Positions 42,307-50,620 are shown, numbered from the stretch's first letter. The stretch: 64,000 nt of DNA from an uncultured Prevotellaceae bacterium (GCA_902778255.1 CACYXD010000011.1:82415-146414); one strand, 5' to 3'. Numbers and translations are program-made. The notes: generated from the sequence alone by a model not told the origin.

Positions 42307-43344
42307 ATGGCAAAATTACCTCGTTACCTATTCCCAAGCGATTATATGGCTGACCCATCGGCCAACGTGTTCAACGGACGCCTGTACGTCTATCCCAGTC
42401 ACGACTGGGATGCCGGCGAATGCTTCGATGATGATGGCGGACACTTCCAAATGCGCGACTATCATGTGCTGTCGTGGAATGATGTTGAGAACGATGAAGC
42501 CACCGACCATGGTGTGATCCTCGATGTTGACCAGGTGAAATGGGCCGAGAAGCAGATGTGGGACAACGATGTCGTAGAGAAAGACGGCAAATACTACCTC
42601 ATCTTCTCTGCCAAGGGCTATGATGGCGTGTTCCACCTCGGTGTGGCTGTGGCCGACAAGCCCGAAGGTCCATTCATCCCACAGGAAGCCCCCATCCGCG
42701 GCTCGTTCTCTATCGACCCCTGCGCCTTCAAGGATGATGACGGCGAGATCTATGTCTTCTTCGGTGGACTGTGGGGCGGTCAGCTACAGTGGTGGATGTC
42801 GCTTGACGGCGGCTTTGCCACCATCCCCGGCAAATATGGCGACAACAACGGTCTCATTGACTTGGGGCCTGCACCTGACCACAAGACGCAGCTGTTCGCC
42901 AAGCCCGACGCACCTGCCCTGTCCAGTTTCGTGGTTCGCATGAGCGGCGATGTGCTGCAGTTTGCTGAGGCACCACGTCCTGTAGTCATCCTCGACAAGG
43001 ACGGACACCCACTGAAGGCCAGTGATCCCCATCGTTTCTTCGAGGCTTCGTGGATGCATAAGTACAACGGCAAATATTATTTCTCTTACTCTACTGGCGA
43101 CAGCCACTTCCTGTGCTACGCCATTGGTGACAGTCCCTACGGTCCCTTTACCTATCAGGGTGTTATCCTAGAGCCCGTCGTTGGTTGGACCACCCACCAC
43201 TCTATCGTAGAATACAAGGGGCAGTGGTATCTGTTCTATCACGACTGCGTGCCCTCAAACGACATCACACACCTGCGTTCACTGAAGGTACAACGCCTCT
43301 ACTACAATGAGGACGGCACCATCAAGCCAGTTGTTAATGAATAA
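42307..43344 (+). CDS. xynB: GH43 beta-xylosidase/alpha-L-arabinofuranosidase
   Basis: The 345-aa product has no signal peptide, so it works in the cytoplasm on imported oligosaccharides. The five-bladed propeller carries the general base Asp near 16 (YMADPSANVF), the pKa-modulating Asp near 137 (SIDPCAFKDD) and the acid Glu near 246 (HRFFEASWMH). Single-domain GH43 enzymes of this type release xylose or arabinose from the chain end. The frame extends to 42265, but MAKLPRYLFPSDY is the native-looking N-terminus. Its last 8 bases contain the start of the sigma factor gene. Confidence 0.92.
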   Translation: MAKLPRYLFPSDYMADPSANVFNGRLYVYPSHDWDAGECFDDDGGHFQMRDYHVLSWNDVENDEATDHGVILDVDQVKWAEKQMWDNDVVEKDGKYYLIFSAKGYDGVFHLGVAVADKPEGPFIPQEAPIRGSFSIDPCAFKDDDGEIYVFFGGLWGGQLQWWMSLDGGFATIPGKYGDNNGLIDLGPAPDHKTQLFAKPDAPALSSFVVRMSGDVLQFAEAPRPVVILDKDGHPLKASDPHRFFEASWMHKYNGKYYFSYSTGDSHFLCYAIGDSPYGPFTYQGVILEPVVGWTTHHSIVEYKGQWYLFYHDCVPSNDITHLRSLKVQRLYYNEDGTIKPVVNE

Positions 43345-43846
43345 TCTCCAGATTATAGAATACTATTATCAAAACCACCAGGCCGAACTGCTCGCCTTCG
43401 TGAGCAGTAGGCTGGGTGGCATTGAAGAGGCAGAAGACATCGTTCAGGATGTCTTCCTGCGACTGTTGCAAAACAGTAATCCAATCATGGAGACCACACT
43501 TCAGGCCTTGGCCTATACGATAGCCCGCAACCTGATTACCGACCACTATCGCAGGAAGCAGTGGGCCATGAGACACGGGATGCAACCCATTGATTGCAGA
43601 CAACAGGCTACGACAACTGCTGACGAGGCTGCACGCCCGCTTTCCGTAAAGGAGGTGACGGAATTTCTGGAGCGCGGCTTACTGCGCATTCCTGAGAAAT
43701 GCCGTGAGCTCTACCGTATGCATATCTACGATGGTATGCAGGTGAGCGACATTTCCCAACAGACAGGCGAAAACTACAAATCCGTAGAGTATCACCTTGG
43801 CATTGCCAGAAAAGAAATCAGAAAATACTTAAGACATATATCGTGA
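43337..43846 (+). CDS. ECF-type RNA polymerase sigma factor inside the xylan operon
   Basis: The 169-aa protein has region 2 (EEAEDIVQDVFLRLLQNS and TIARNLITDHYRRKQ) and region 4 (IPEKCRELYRMHIYDGMQVS, then ENYKSVEYHLGIARKEIRKY). That is the two-domain plan of extracytoplasmic-function sigma factors. No anti-sigma gene is adjacent. The ATG at 43337 overlaps the end of the GH43 gene by 8 bases and the stop overlaps the GH67 start by 4, so it is translated with the enzymes. It could reinforce transcription of this or another xylan locus. Promoter choice is unknown. Confidence 0.9.
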   Translation: MNNLQIIEYYYQNHQAELLAFVSSRLGGIEEAEDIVQDVFLRLLQNSNPIMETTLQALAYTIARNLITDHYRRKQWAMRHGMQPIDCRQQATTTADEAARPLSVKEVTEFLERGLLRIPEKCRELYRMHIYDGMQVSDISQQTGENYKSVEYHLGIARKEIRKYLRHIS

Positions 43847-45618
43847 AGAAGCTTTTTATTTTCCTCTTCGCATGGCTCTCACTGACGGCAAGCGCTGAGG
43901 ACGGGCATCGCTTGTGGCTACGCACGGAATTGCCTAACGACATCATAGAGATAATCGACCCTACCATGCCTGATGACGATGGCTATCGCATCAATGGCCA
44001 TACCATCACCGCCCGCACCAAGATGGGCCTGCTCTACGGACGCTATGCCCTGCTACGTGGTGAACAGGGTGAGTCGCATCCTTACTACAAACAACGTATT
44101 CTGAACCATTGGGACAATCTGGATGGTTCCATCGAGCGTGGCTATGCAGGGAAAAGTATTCTATGGAACAACGACCTATTTATTGACCATAAGAAGATAG
44201 AGGCTTACGCCGAGGCCAACGCCTCTATCGGCATTAACGGTACGGTGCTGAACAACGTGAACGCATCACCCAAGATGCTCACGCGCACGTATATAAATAA
44301 GGTGAAGGAGATTGCCGACATCCTGCGCCCGTGGGGTATCAAGGTCTATTTCTCCGTTAACTTCGGCACCCCAAAAGCGCTGGGAGAGACAAAAACTGCT
44401 GATCCCTTAGACCCGCAGGTAAAACGCTGGTGGCAGAAGAAGGCTAAGGAAATATACGCTGCCATCCCTGACTTTGGTGGATTTTTGGTAAAGGCCAACA
44501 GCGAGGGACAGCCTGGTCCTTTCGACTATGGACGCACCCATGCCGATGGTGCTAATATGTTAGCCGATGCGCTGGCTCCCTATAAGGGTATCGTTATCTG
44601 GCGTTCGTTCGTCTATGGTGCTAAGCATCATGGTGAAGACCGTGTTAACCAGGCTGTCAGCGAGTTTGCCGAACTCGATGGCAAGTTTCGTGAGAACGTA
44701 ATCCTACAGTCAAAGAACGGTCCGTTGGACTTCCAGCCCCGCGAGCCATACGCCCCTATCTTCGACCACATGAAAAAGACTCCACAGATGGCTGAACTGC
44801 AAATCACGCAGGAATACCTAGGTCAGAGTTGGCATTTGGTCTATCTCGCCCCCATGTGGAAGGAGTTCTTCTCATTTGTCAAACCAGAAAAACTCGTAGG
44901 CATCGCTGGCGTTGCCAATATCGGACTGGACACGAACTGGTGCGGACATCACTTCTCACAGGCCAACTGGTATGCCTTTGGTCGCCTGGCCTGGAACCCG
45001 ACCCTATCATCAAGACAGATAGCAGAGGAATGGCTGACACAGACATTTAGCCTCACTCCCAACTCCTCTCTCGGGGGAGAGGATCTTCTTAGTATGATGC
45101 TTCGCTCTCGTGAGGCCTGCGTAGATTATATGATGCCATTAGGACTACATCATATCTTCAAGTTCGACCACCACATGGGACCACAGCCCGATGGCTATAT
45201 CAAAAGTTATCCCATTGAGTGGTGCCCTGTTTATTACCACCGTGCCAATGGCGACAGTATCGGCGTAGACCGTACCCACACTGGCAGCAATGCCACAGGA
45301 CAATACCCTGAGCCCTACTGCTCACTCTACGACGATGTCAACACCTGTCCTGAGCGTTATCTACTCTGGTTCCACCGCGTGCCCTGGACCCGTCGTATGA
45401 ACAGCGGTCGCACCCTTTGGGAAGAGATGCAATGGCGCTACAATCAGGGTGTACGCGAGGTAGAGGACTTCATCCGCATCTGGCAGGAAGCCCGTCCGCA
45501 GATTGACGAGCAGCGCTGGCAGGAAGTCAACGACCGTCTGCAGCGCCAACTGAAGGATGCCAAAGAATGGCGTGACGTCTGCCTCGGCTACTTCGGTGGA
45601 CTTCAAAAGAAAAAATAA
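43843..45618 (+). CDS. xynF: GH67 alpha-glucuronidase
   Basis: The 591-aa product has a signal peptide (WLSLTASAEDG) and starts with GTG, inside the GTGA overlap with the sigma gene. The GH67 core is clear: NHWDNLDGSIERGYAG, NASIGINGTVLNNVNA, KANSEGQPGPFDYGRTHADG and GHHFSQANWYAFGRLAW. It removes 4-O-methylglucuronic acid from the ends of xylo-oligosaccharides. The region before the barrel is about 80 residues shorter than in typical family members, so the N-terminal domain is trimmed. A short inverted repeat (45065-45082) lies in the gene around NSSLGGED. It is the last gene of the operon. Confidence 0.94.
   Translation: MKKLFIFLFAWLSLTASAEDGHRLWLRTELPNDIIEIIDPTMPDDDGYRINGHTITARTKMGLLYGRYALLRGEQGESHPYYKQRILNHWDNLDGSIERGYAGKSILWNNDLFIDHKKIEAYAEANASIGINGTVLNNVNASPKMLTRTYINKVKEIADILRPWGIKVYFSVNFGTPKALGETKTADPLDPQVKRWWQKKAKEIYAAIPDFGGFLVKANSEGQPGPFDYGRTHADGANMLADALAPYKGIVIWRSFVYGAKHHGEDRVNQAVSEFAELDGKFRENVILQSKNGPLDFQPREPYAPIFDHMKKTPQMAELQITQEYLGQSWHLVYLAPMWKEFFSFVKPEKLVGIAGVANIGLDTNWCGHHFSQANWYAFGRLAWNPTLSSRQIAEEWLTQTFSLTPNSSLGGEDLLSMMLRSREACVDYMMPLGLHHIFKFDHHMGPQPDGYIKSYPIEWCPVYYHRANGDSIGVDRTHTGSNATGQYPEPYCSLYDDVNTCPERYLLWFHRVPWTRRMNSGRTLWEEMQWRYNQGVREVEDFIRIWQEARPQIDEQRWQEVNDRLQRQLKDAKEWRDVCLGYFGGLQKKK
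45065..45082. repeat. Short inverted repeat inside the GH67 gene
   Basis: CCTCTC and GAGAGG flank TCGGGG, preceded by CTCCCAACT. The segment encodes PNSSLGGED, a likely surface loop, and reads as a small insertion of extragenic-type sequence. Confidence 0.55.
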
Positions 45619-45627
45619 GACAAGATC

Positions 45628-46263
45628 TTAATCCTTAAAATCAAGCGAGAGCTGGCCATCCCCCAGTAAATTGTACGACATACGATGATAAGGCGTCGTG
45701 CCATACTGGCGGATGGCTTCTCTGTGTTTCTTTGTGGGATAGCCTTTATTCGATAGCCAGTCATACTGCGGATACTCTTCAGCCAACTGGTTCATATAAT
45801 CATCACGATAAGTCTTGGCAAGGATTGAGGCAGCAGCGATGCTGAGATATTTACCATCGCCTTTGACGATAGTGGTGTGAGGAAGAGGTTTTGGGTGTTG
45901 GGTGATGGGTGATGGATAATAGGGCTTGAAACGATTGCCATCTACGATGACGGCCTCTGGACGCACTTTCAGTTGGTCGAGGGCACGATGCATAGCCAAG
46001 ATAGAGGCATTGAGGATGTTGATCTTGTCTATTTCCTCGGGCGTGACGATACCAACAGCCCACGCCACGGCATCGCGCTCGATGATCTCACGCAATTCGT
46101 AACGACGTTTTTCAGTGAGTTGCTTCGAGTCGTTCAACAATTCATTCTGATAGCCAATGGGCAAGATGACGGCAGCGGCATAGACACTTCCTGCCAGACA
46201 GCCACGCCCAGCCTCATCACATCCAGCCTCAATTTTTCCTTCGTAATAGTGATCCAGCAACAT
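45628..46263 (-). CDS. rnhB: Ribonuclease HII
   Basis: RNase HII removes ribonucleotides and RNA primers from RNA-DNA hybrids. The 211-aa product shows CDEAGRGCLAGSVYAAAV with the first two acidic metal ligands, then VIVDGNRFKP and HTTIVKGDGKYLSIAAASIL. Between them the stretch YYPSPITQHPKPLP is unusual for the family and is encoded by a tandem heptamer (45892-45919), an in-frame local insertion in a surface loop. It follows sufS by 11 bases and is probably co-transcribed with it. Confidence 0.95.
   Translation of the reverse strand: MLLDHYYEGKIEAGCDEAGRGCLAGSVYAAAVILPIGYQNELLNDSKQLTEKRRYELREIIERDAVAWAVGIVTPEEIDKINILNASILAMHRALDQLKVRPEAVIVDGNRFKPYYPSPITQHPKPLPHTTIVKGDGKYLSIAAASILAKTYRDDYMNQLAEEYPQYDWLSNKGYPTKKHREAIRQYGTTPYHRMSYNLLGDGQLSLDFKD
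45892..45919. repeat. Tandem heptamer repeat inside rnhB
   Basis: TGGGTGT, TGGGTGA, TGGGTGA and TGGATAA are contiguous 7-bp units within the rnhB coding region, encoding the loop around YPSPITQHPKP. Confidence 0.88.
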
Positions 46264-46274
46264 AAGCTTATACT

Positions 46275-47513
46275 TTAGAACATCGCGCTGACCCTGCGGA
46301 TACCAGAAACTAAAGCGTCGATTTCCTCTTTCGTGTTATAGAGGGCGAAGGAAGCACGCACGGTGCCTGTCACCCCAAGACGATCCATCAACGGATGCGC
46401 ACAATGGTGACCAGTACGCACGGCAATACCAAGACGATCGAGCAACGTACCCATATCCAGATGATGGATATCGCCAACAAGGAAAGAGACAACGGCATCT
46501 TTGATGGGTGATGGGTGATGGGTGATGAATGATGGACCGAAAATGCGGATATTAGGTATAGTCTGCATCTGCTCCATGCAATAGCGGGTGAGTTCCTGCT
46601 CATGGGCCTCGATGGAATCGAGCCCCACACTCTCTATATAATTAATAGCTGTAGCCAAACCATGAGTGGCCACATAATCAGGGGTTCCCGCCTCGAACTT
46701 GAAAGGCAGACGTTCGAAGGTGGTCTTCTCCCATGACACCTTGTCTATCATCTCGCCCCCACCCTGATATGGTGGCAGTTTCTCCAGCCATTCCTCTTTG
46801 CCATAGAGCACGCCAATGCCCGTAGGTCCGTACATCTTATGACCACTGAACGCCAGGAAGTCGCAATCCAAGTCCTGCACGTCAATCTTCATGTGGGGCG
46901 CACTCTGAGCTGCATCCACCAGCACGGGAATGCCCCGCTCGTGAACAAACTTTATGATTTCCTTCACAGGGTTGATAGTACCCAATACATTGCTGACATG
47001 GGCAATGCTAATGAGCTTGGTACGCTCTGTTATGTATGTTGCCATATCATGGCAACTTACTAAACACCCATCATCCGTGATAGGCAGATGCTTCAGTACG
47101 ATGCCCATCTTCTGAGCCTGCAACTGCCAGGGCACAATATTTGAATGGTGCTCCATTTCCGTGACCAGCACCTCATCGCCAGCCTTCATCTGCGACTCGC
47201 AAAAGGTCTGCGCCACCAGGTTGATTGCCTCGGTAGTGCCACGTGTAAAGACCACTTCTTCTATCTTGCGGGCATTGATAAAACTGCGCACCGTCTCGCG
47301 TGCAGCCTCATGCAGGTCCGTGGCCTGCTGCGACAGATAGTGAACGCCACGATGCACGTTGGCATTCACATTCAGGTATTCCTCTCGCATAGCATCGAGC
47401 ACACACAAGGGCTTTTGTGTAGTGGCCGCATTATCAAGATAGACCAGCGGCTTTCCATATACCTCCCGCTGAAGAATGGGGAAGTCTTCACGTATTTTCT
47501 GAACGTCGTACAT
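46275..47513 (-). CDS. sufS: Cysteine desulfurase SufS
   Basis: SufS takes sulfur from cysteine for Fe-S cluster assembly. The 412-aa product has the PLP Lys in AFSGHKMYGPTGIGVLYG, the conserved EMEHHSNIVPWQ, and the active-site Cys in VRTGHHCAHPLM, placed as in the SufS group. The segment FGPSFITHHPSPIKDAVV contains residues encoded by a tandem heptamer (46502-46536) not expected in SufS. It has its own -7 box and is separated from sufD and sufC by a gene on the other strand. rnhB follows. Confidence 0.95.
   Translation of the reverse strand: MYDVQKIREDFPILQREVYGKPLVYLDNAATTQKPLCVLDAMREEYLNVNANVHRGVHYLSQQATDLHEAARETVRSFINARKIEEVVFTRGTTEAINLVAQTFCESQMKAGDEVLVTEMEHHSNIVPWQLQAQKMGIVLKHLPITDDGCLVSCHDMATYITERTKLISIAHVSNVLGTINPVKEIIKFVHERGIPVLVDAAQSAPHMKIDVQDLDCDFLAFSGHKMYGPTGIGVLYGKEEWLEKLPPYQGGGEMIDKVSWEKTTFERLPFKFEAGTPDYVATHGLATAINYIESVGLDSIEAHEQELTRYCMEQMQTIPNIRIFGPSFITHHPSPIKDAVVSFLVGDIHHLDMGTLLDRLGIAVRTGHHCAHPLMDRLGVTGTVRASFALYNTKEEIDALVSGIRRVSAMF
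46502..46536. repeat. Tandem heptamer repeat inside sufS
   Basis: TGATGGG three times, then TGATGAA and TGATGGA, are contiguous. The unit is a rotation of the TGGGTGA unit in rnhB about 600 bp away. It encodes part of SFITHHPSPI. Confidence 0.9.
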
Positions 47514-47535
47514 GACAATTTCTTAAAATGTGCGG

Positions 47536-47543
47536 CAAAGGTA
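47536..47543 (-). promoter_or_regulatory. -7 box of sufS-rnhB
   Basis: TACCTTTG on the minus strand lies 22 bases before the sufS ATG. Confidence 0.6.
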
Positions 47544-47563
47544 CGAAAAAATATGCATTATAC

Positions 47564-47594
47564 CTTGTATATTTCAGAATATTTTGTATCTTTG
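47564..47594 (+). promoter_or_regulatory. Promoter of the cargo gene at 47628
   Basis: The -7 box TATCTTTG (47587-47594) has a CTTG (47564-47567) 19 bp upstream as a near-match -33 box. The ATG follows 33 bases later. Confidence 0.65.
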
Positions 47595-47627
47595 CACTCA
47601 GACAAGGACTTTAAAACTATATTGCTT

Positions 47628-48386
47628 ATGAAACAATTTGTACTTACATTAGCGATTGCAACGGCTGTTTGCTCGACGGCCCTTGCACAAAACAAGGTGA
47701 AGAATGTCTATGCCAGTTCTACGAAACTGAACGTAGAGATGTTGCAAAGCAACGACCAGACCGTTCAGCTGAACCGCTATCTGTTTGCAGGCTATAACAC
47801 GCTGTGTGTACCTATGACGGTAACTGCCGAGCAGTTGGGCGACGTGAAGGCCGAGCGTCTGGCAGGCATTCAGCAGGAAGGTAATGTGCTAAACCTCTAT
47901 TTCGTTGACTGCACCAACGAAGGTCTTCAGGCTGGCGTGCCCTATCTGGTTTACTCTCCCAAGAGTCAGTACCTGCGTCTGAAGAATAGTGAGGCTATGA
48001 ATGTGAACACCGAGCTGAAGGCCATCCGCATGAGCGACAACGAGGGAAATACTGTAACTTTCAACAGCAACTGGGAGACCGTGAAGAAAGACGGGCTCTA
48101 TGGTATTCCTGCCCAGCAGAAAGTAACACCTTTGGAGAGCGTACTCATCCGCACCCAGGCCGACAAGGCATTCCTGCCTACCCGTTGCGGCTTCTCTTGG
48201 GACATGCAGAACGCTTCTGCTCAGGAGTTGTGCATCAAGCACGTATCAGAGGCTGAGGCAACAGCTATCAAGAACATCAACCTGAAGAGCACATCCGACA
48301 AGGTCTATGACCTGAGTGGACGCAAGCTCAACAAGACTGACAGAGGCATCTACGTGCAGGAAGGCAAGAAGATGATTAGAAAATAA
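47628..48386 (+). CDS. Small secreted protein with T9SS motif
   Basis: The 252-aa product has a signal peptide (VCSTALAQNK). The main domain opens FAGYNTLCVPMTVTAEQ, related to AGWNTVCLPFTINATD in the large protein at 23241, and the protein ends VYDLSGRKLNKTDRGIYVQEGKKMIRK, the short T9SS-type motif. It is therefore a minimal version of the surface cargo proteins found elsewhere in the window. It lies alone between sufS and sufD on the opposite strand and splits the suf genes. I chose the ATG at 47628 just after the promoter; the open frame upstream overlaps sufS. Confidence 0.82.
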   Translation: MKQFVLTLAIATAVCSTALAQNKVKNVYASSTKLNVEMLQSNDQTVQLNRYLFAGYNTLCVPMTVTAEQLGDVKAERLAGIQQEGNVLNLYFVDCTNEGLQAGVPYLVYSPKSQYLRLKNSEAMNVNTELKAIRMSDNEGNTVTFNSNWETVKKDGLYGIPAQQKVTPLESVLIRTQADKAFLPTRCGFSWDMQNASAQELCIKHVSEAEATAIKNINLKSTSDKVYDLSGRKLNKTDRGIYVQEGKKMIRK

Positions 48387-48407
48387 CACACAAAATAGCA
48401 TCATTAA

Positions 48408-48440
48408 TAAAGGCGAGGACTCAAATCCTCGCCTTTTTTA
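48408..48440 (+). terminator. Terminator between the cargo gene and sufD
   Basis: AAAGGCGAGGA pairs with TCCTCGCCTTT around six bases, with T on the right and A on the left, so it can serve both converging genes. Confidence 0.88.
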
Positions 48441-48442
48441 TA

Positions 48443-49798
48443 TCACTTACACAGCTTGCATCCTGTGCATTTATTCAGTTCTCCGCGGAAGCGCTTTTCT
48501 ACCAGATAATGCAGACGATCGCGCAAGGGTTCCAGTTGCATGTGGTCTATCACCTCGTTGACAAAGGCATTCTGCAGGAGCAGACGGGCTTCTTCTAATG
48601 AGATACCACGCTGGCGCATATAGAACAAAGCCGCATCATTCAACTGACCTACCGTAGAGCCATGCGCACACTTCACGTCATCGGCATAAATCTCCAACAT
48701 GGGCTGGGTGTACATACGTGCCTCCTTGGTTGCCGTGAGGTTCTGGTTGGTCATCTGCGAAGTAGTCTGCTGAGCACCATGCTCCACCAACACGCGACCT
48801 GCAAAGGCACCTGTGGACTTGTCATCAAGCACGTATTTATAGAGTTCATTTGACGTACAATGAGGCACCTTATGGACAATCAGCGTGTTGTTATCCACAT
48901 GCTGCTGCTTATCGGCAATCACGCAACCATAGCATTGGCACTCGGCACCCTCGCCTGAAAACGTCAGGTCGAGTTTATTGCGCGTAGTTCCGTTATGCAG
49001 GGTGATGACATTATGCGTCACACGACTGTCGCGCTGCTGGTCTATATATACATTGCTCACACGCACATTCTTATAATGCGTCTCCTCCAGACAGTAGAGA
49101 TCCAGCGAGGCATTCTCGCCTACAAAAGCCTCGATGACCTGCGTGGTCAGGAAGTTACGATCATCGGCAGCATGGTCGCAGAACAGCATTTTAATTTCTG
49201 CTCCTGCCTCCACCACGATGAGTACGCGACGGTTTACCATCAGGTCGGGCACCTGGCGCTGAGCGTTCTGGGGAGTCGCCTTCAGGATATTGATGACCTG
49301 GATGGCGCGATCAACCTTCACATTCTTGGGCACATAAACCAACATTCCGTCCTGCGCCAGCATCGTGTTGAGTGCTGTGATGCCATCCTCATTGGTCTTG
49401 GCAAGTTTGGCATAATAGCGAGCCACGATATCCGGATGATTACACATCGAGCCAATGATGACACCCTCAGGCAAATGACCCTTGGGCTTCTCGTCGTGGT
49501 AGAAAATATCGTTTACCACGAAATAAAGGCTGGTGCTCAGGTTGGGCACATCGCAGCGGAACGTCTCGTAAGGGTCAACAGGTATCTGCAGACGATTGAT
49601 GTTTACGCCGAAGTTGGGTTCAAAGAGCTTCTGGACATCCGTATATTTATAGCGCTCCACCTTCTTGCTGGGGAAACCAGCAGACACGAAGTCATTGAAG
49701 GCCTCATCGCGCACAGCGTTCATCGGCTCTGGAGCATGTGAGAAAATCATCTCACGTGCCTCATTATACAGTTCTATATATTGCTGTTCGCTACGCAT
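48443..49798 (-). CDS. sufD: Fe-S cluster assembly protein SufD
   Basis: SufD forms the SufBC2D scaffold with SufB and SufC. The 451-aa product has the beta-helix core and the C-terminal helix bundle. The block YADDVKCAHGSTVGQLNDAALFYMRQRGIS is the SufB/SufD signature, and the N-terminal helix KKVERYKYTDVQKLF is typical of SufD. It ends in CTGCKLCK, a three-cysteine tail that could bind a metal and that I would not expect in SufD generally. It starts right next to a heptamer repeat that fills the gap to sufC. Confidence 0.93.
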   Translation of the reverse strand: MRSEQQYIELYNEAREMIFSHAPEPMNAVRDEAFNDFVSAGFPSKKVERYKYTDVQKLFEPNFGVNINRLQIPVDPYETFRCDVPNLSTSLYFVVNDIFYHDEKPKGHLPEGVIIGSMCNHPDIVARYYAKLAKTNEDGITALNTMLAQDGMLVYVPKNVKVDRAIQVINILKATPQNAQRQVPDLMVNRRVLIVVEAGAEIKMLFCDHAADDRNFLTTQVIEAFVGENASLDLYCLEETHYKNVRVSNVYIDQQRDSRVTHNVITLHNGTTRNKLDLTFSGEGAECQCYGCVIADKQQHVDNNTLIVHKVPHCTSNELYKYVLDDKSTGAFAGRVLVEHGAQQTTSQMTNQNLTATKEARMYTQPMLEIYADDVKCAHGSTVGQLNDAALFYMRQRGISLEEARLLLQNAFVNEVIDHMQLEPLRDRLHYLVEKRFRGELNKCTGCKLCK

Positions 49799-49826
49799 TC
49801 TTAATTCTTAACTCTTAATTCTTAAC
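49799..49826. repeat. Tandem heptamer repeat between sufC and sufD
   Basis: Plus-strand units TCTTAAT, TCTTAAC, TCTTAAT and TCTTAAC are contiguous and end at the sufD start codon. Read on the minus strand they are GTTAAGA/ATTAAGA, the same units as the array after the GH30 gene 41 kb away. The array takes the place where a ribosome-binding region should be. Confidence 0.92.
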
Positions 49827-49840
49827 TTGCGCGCAGCGCA

Positions 49841-50596
49841 CTACTCTTCTCCAACTTCTTCCTTAATCCAATCATAGCCATGCTCCTGAATCTGGACAGC
49901 CAACTCAGGGCCACCCGTCTTCACGATCTTTCCTTTATAGAGCACATGCACAAACTGAGGTTTTATCATCTCCAGCAAGCGGTCGTAGTGGGTAATCACA
50001 ATACAACTGGTCTCAGGCGTCTGCAGTTTGTTCACTCCTTCTGCCACGATACGCATGGCATCCACATCCAAACCAGAGTCTGTCTCGTCAAGGATGCTCA
50101 ACTTCGGCTCCAGCATAGCCATCTGAAAAATCTCGTTGCGTTTCTTCTCACCACCGCTAAAGCCCTCGTTTACAGAGCGATTAGCCAGTTTTGAGTCGAG
50201 CTCCACCACCTTACGCTTCTCGCGCATCAGCTTCAGGAACTCAGCAGCATTCAGGGGTTCCAGTCCCTGATACTTACGCTTCTCGTTGATAGCAGCCTTC
50301 ATGAAGTTGTTCATGCTGACACCAGGAATCTCCACAGGATACTGGAAACTCAAGAAAAGGCCCTCGTGAGCTCTGTCCTCGGGCTTCATCTCCAACAGGT
50401 TTTTCCCATTGAAGAAAGCCTCGCCCTCAGTCACTTCGTAGAGCGGATTGCCCACGAGTACGGCGCTGAGCGTAGATTTTCCAGAGCCGTTAGGTCCCAT
50501 GATAGCGTGTGTCTCGCCATCATTAATCACCAGGTCTATACCCTTCAGTATTTCTTTATCGCCAATCTTGGCATGTAGGTTTCTTACTTCTAACAT
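49841..50596 (-). CDS. sufC: Fe-S assembly ATPase SufC
   Basis: SufC is the ABC-type ATPase of the SUF scaffold. The 251-aa product has Walker A (GPNGSGKSTLSAVL), the Q-loop region, the signature SGGEKKRNEI and Walker B (LSILDETDSGLDVDAMRIV). It is the first gene after its own -7 box. sufB, which often precedes it in Bacteroidetes, is not here; the upstream neighbour is a toxin-antitoxin unit. Confidence 0.96.
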   Translation of the reverse strand: MLEVRNLHAKIGDKEILKGIDLVINDGETHAIMGPNGSGKSTLSAVLVGNPLYEVTEGEAFFNGKNLLEMKPEDRAHEGLFLSFQYPVEIPGVSMNNFMKAAINEKRKYQGLEPLNAAEFLKLMREKRKVVELDSKLANRSVNEGFSGGEKKRNEIFQMAMLEPKLSILDETDSGLDVDAMRIVAEGVNKLQTPETSCIVITHYDRLLEMIKPQFVHVLYKGKIVKTGGPELAVQIQEHGYDWIKEEVGEE

Positions 50597-50620
50597 CTTG
50601 TTTTCCCTTTTTCAGTTTGC

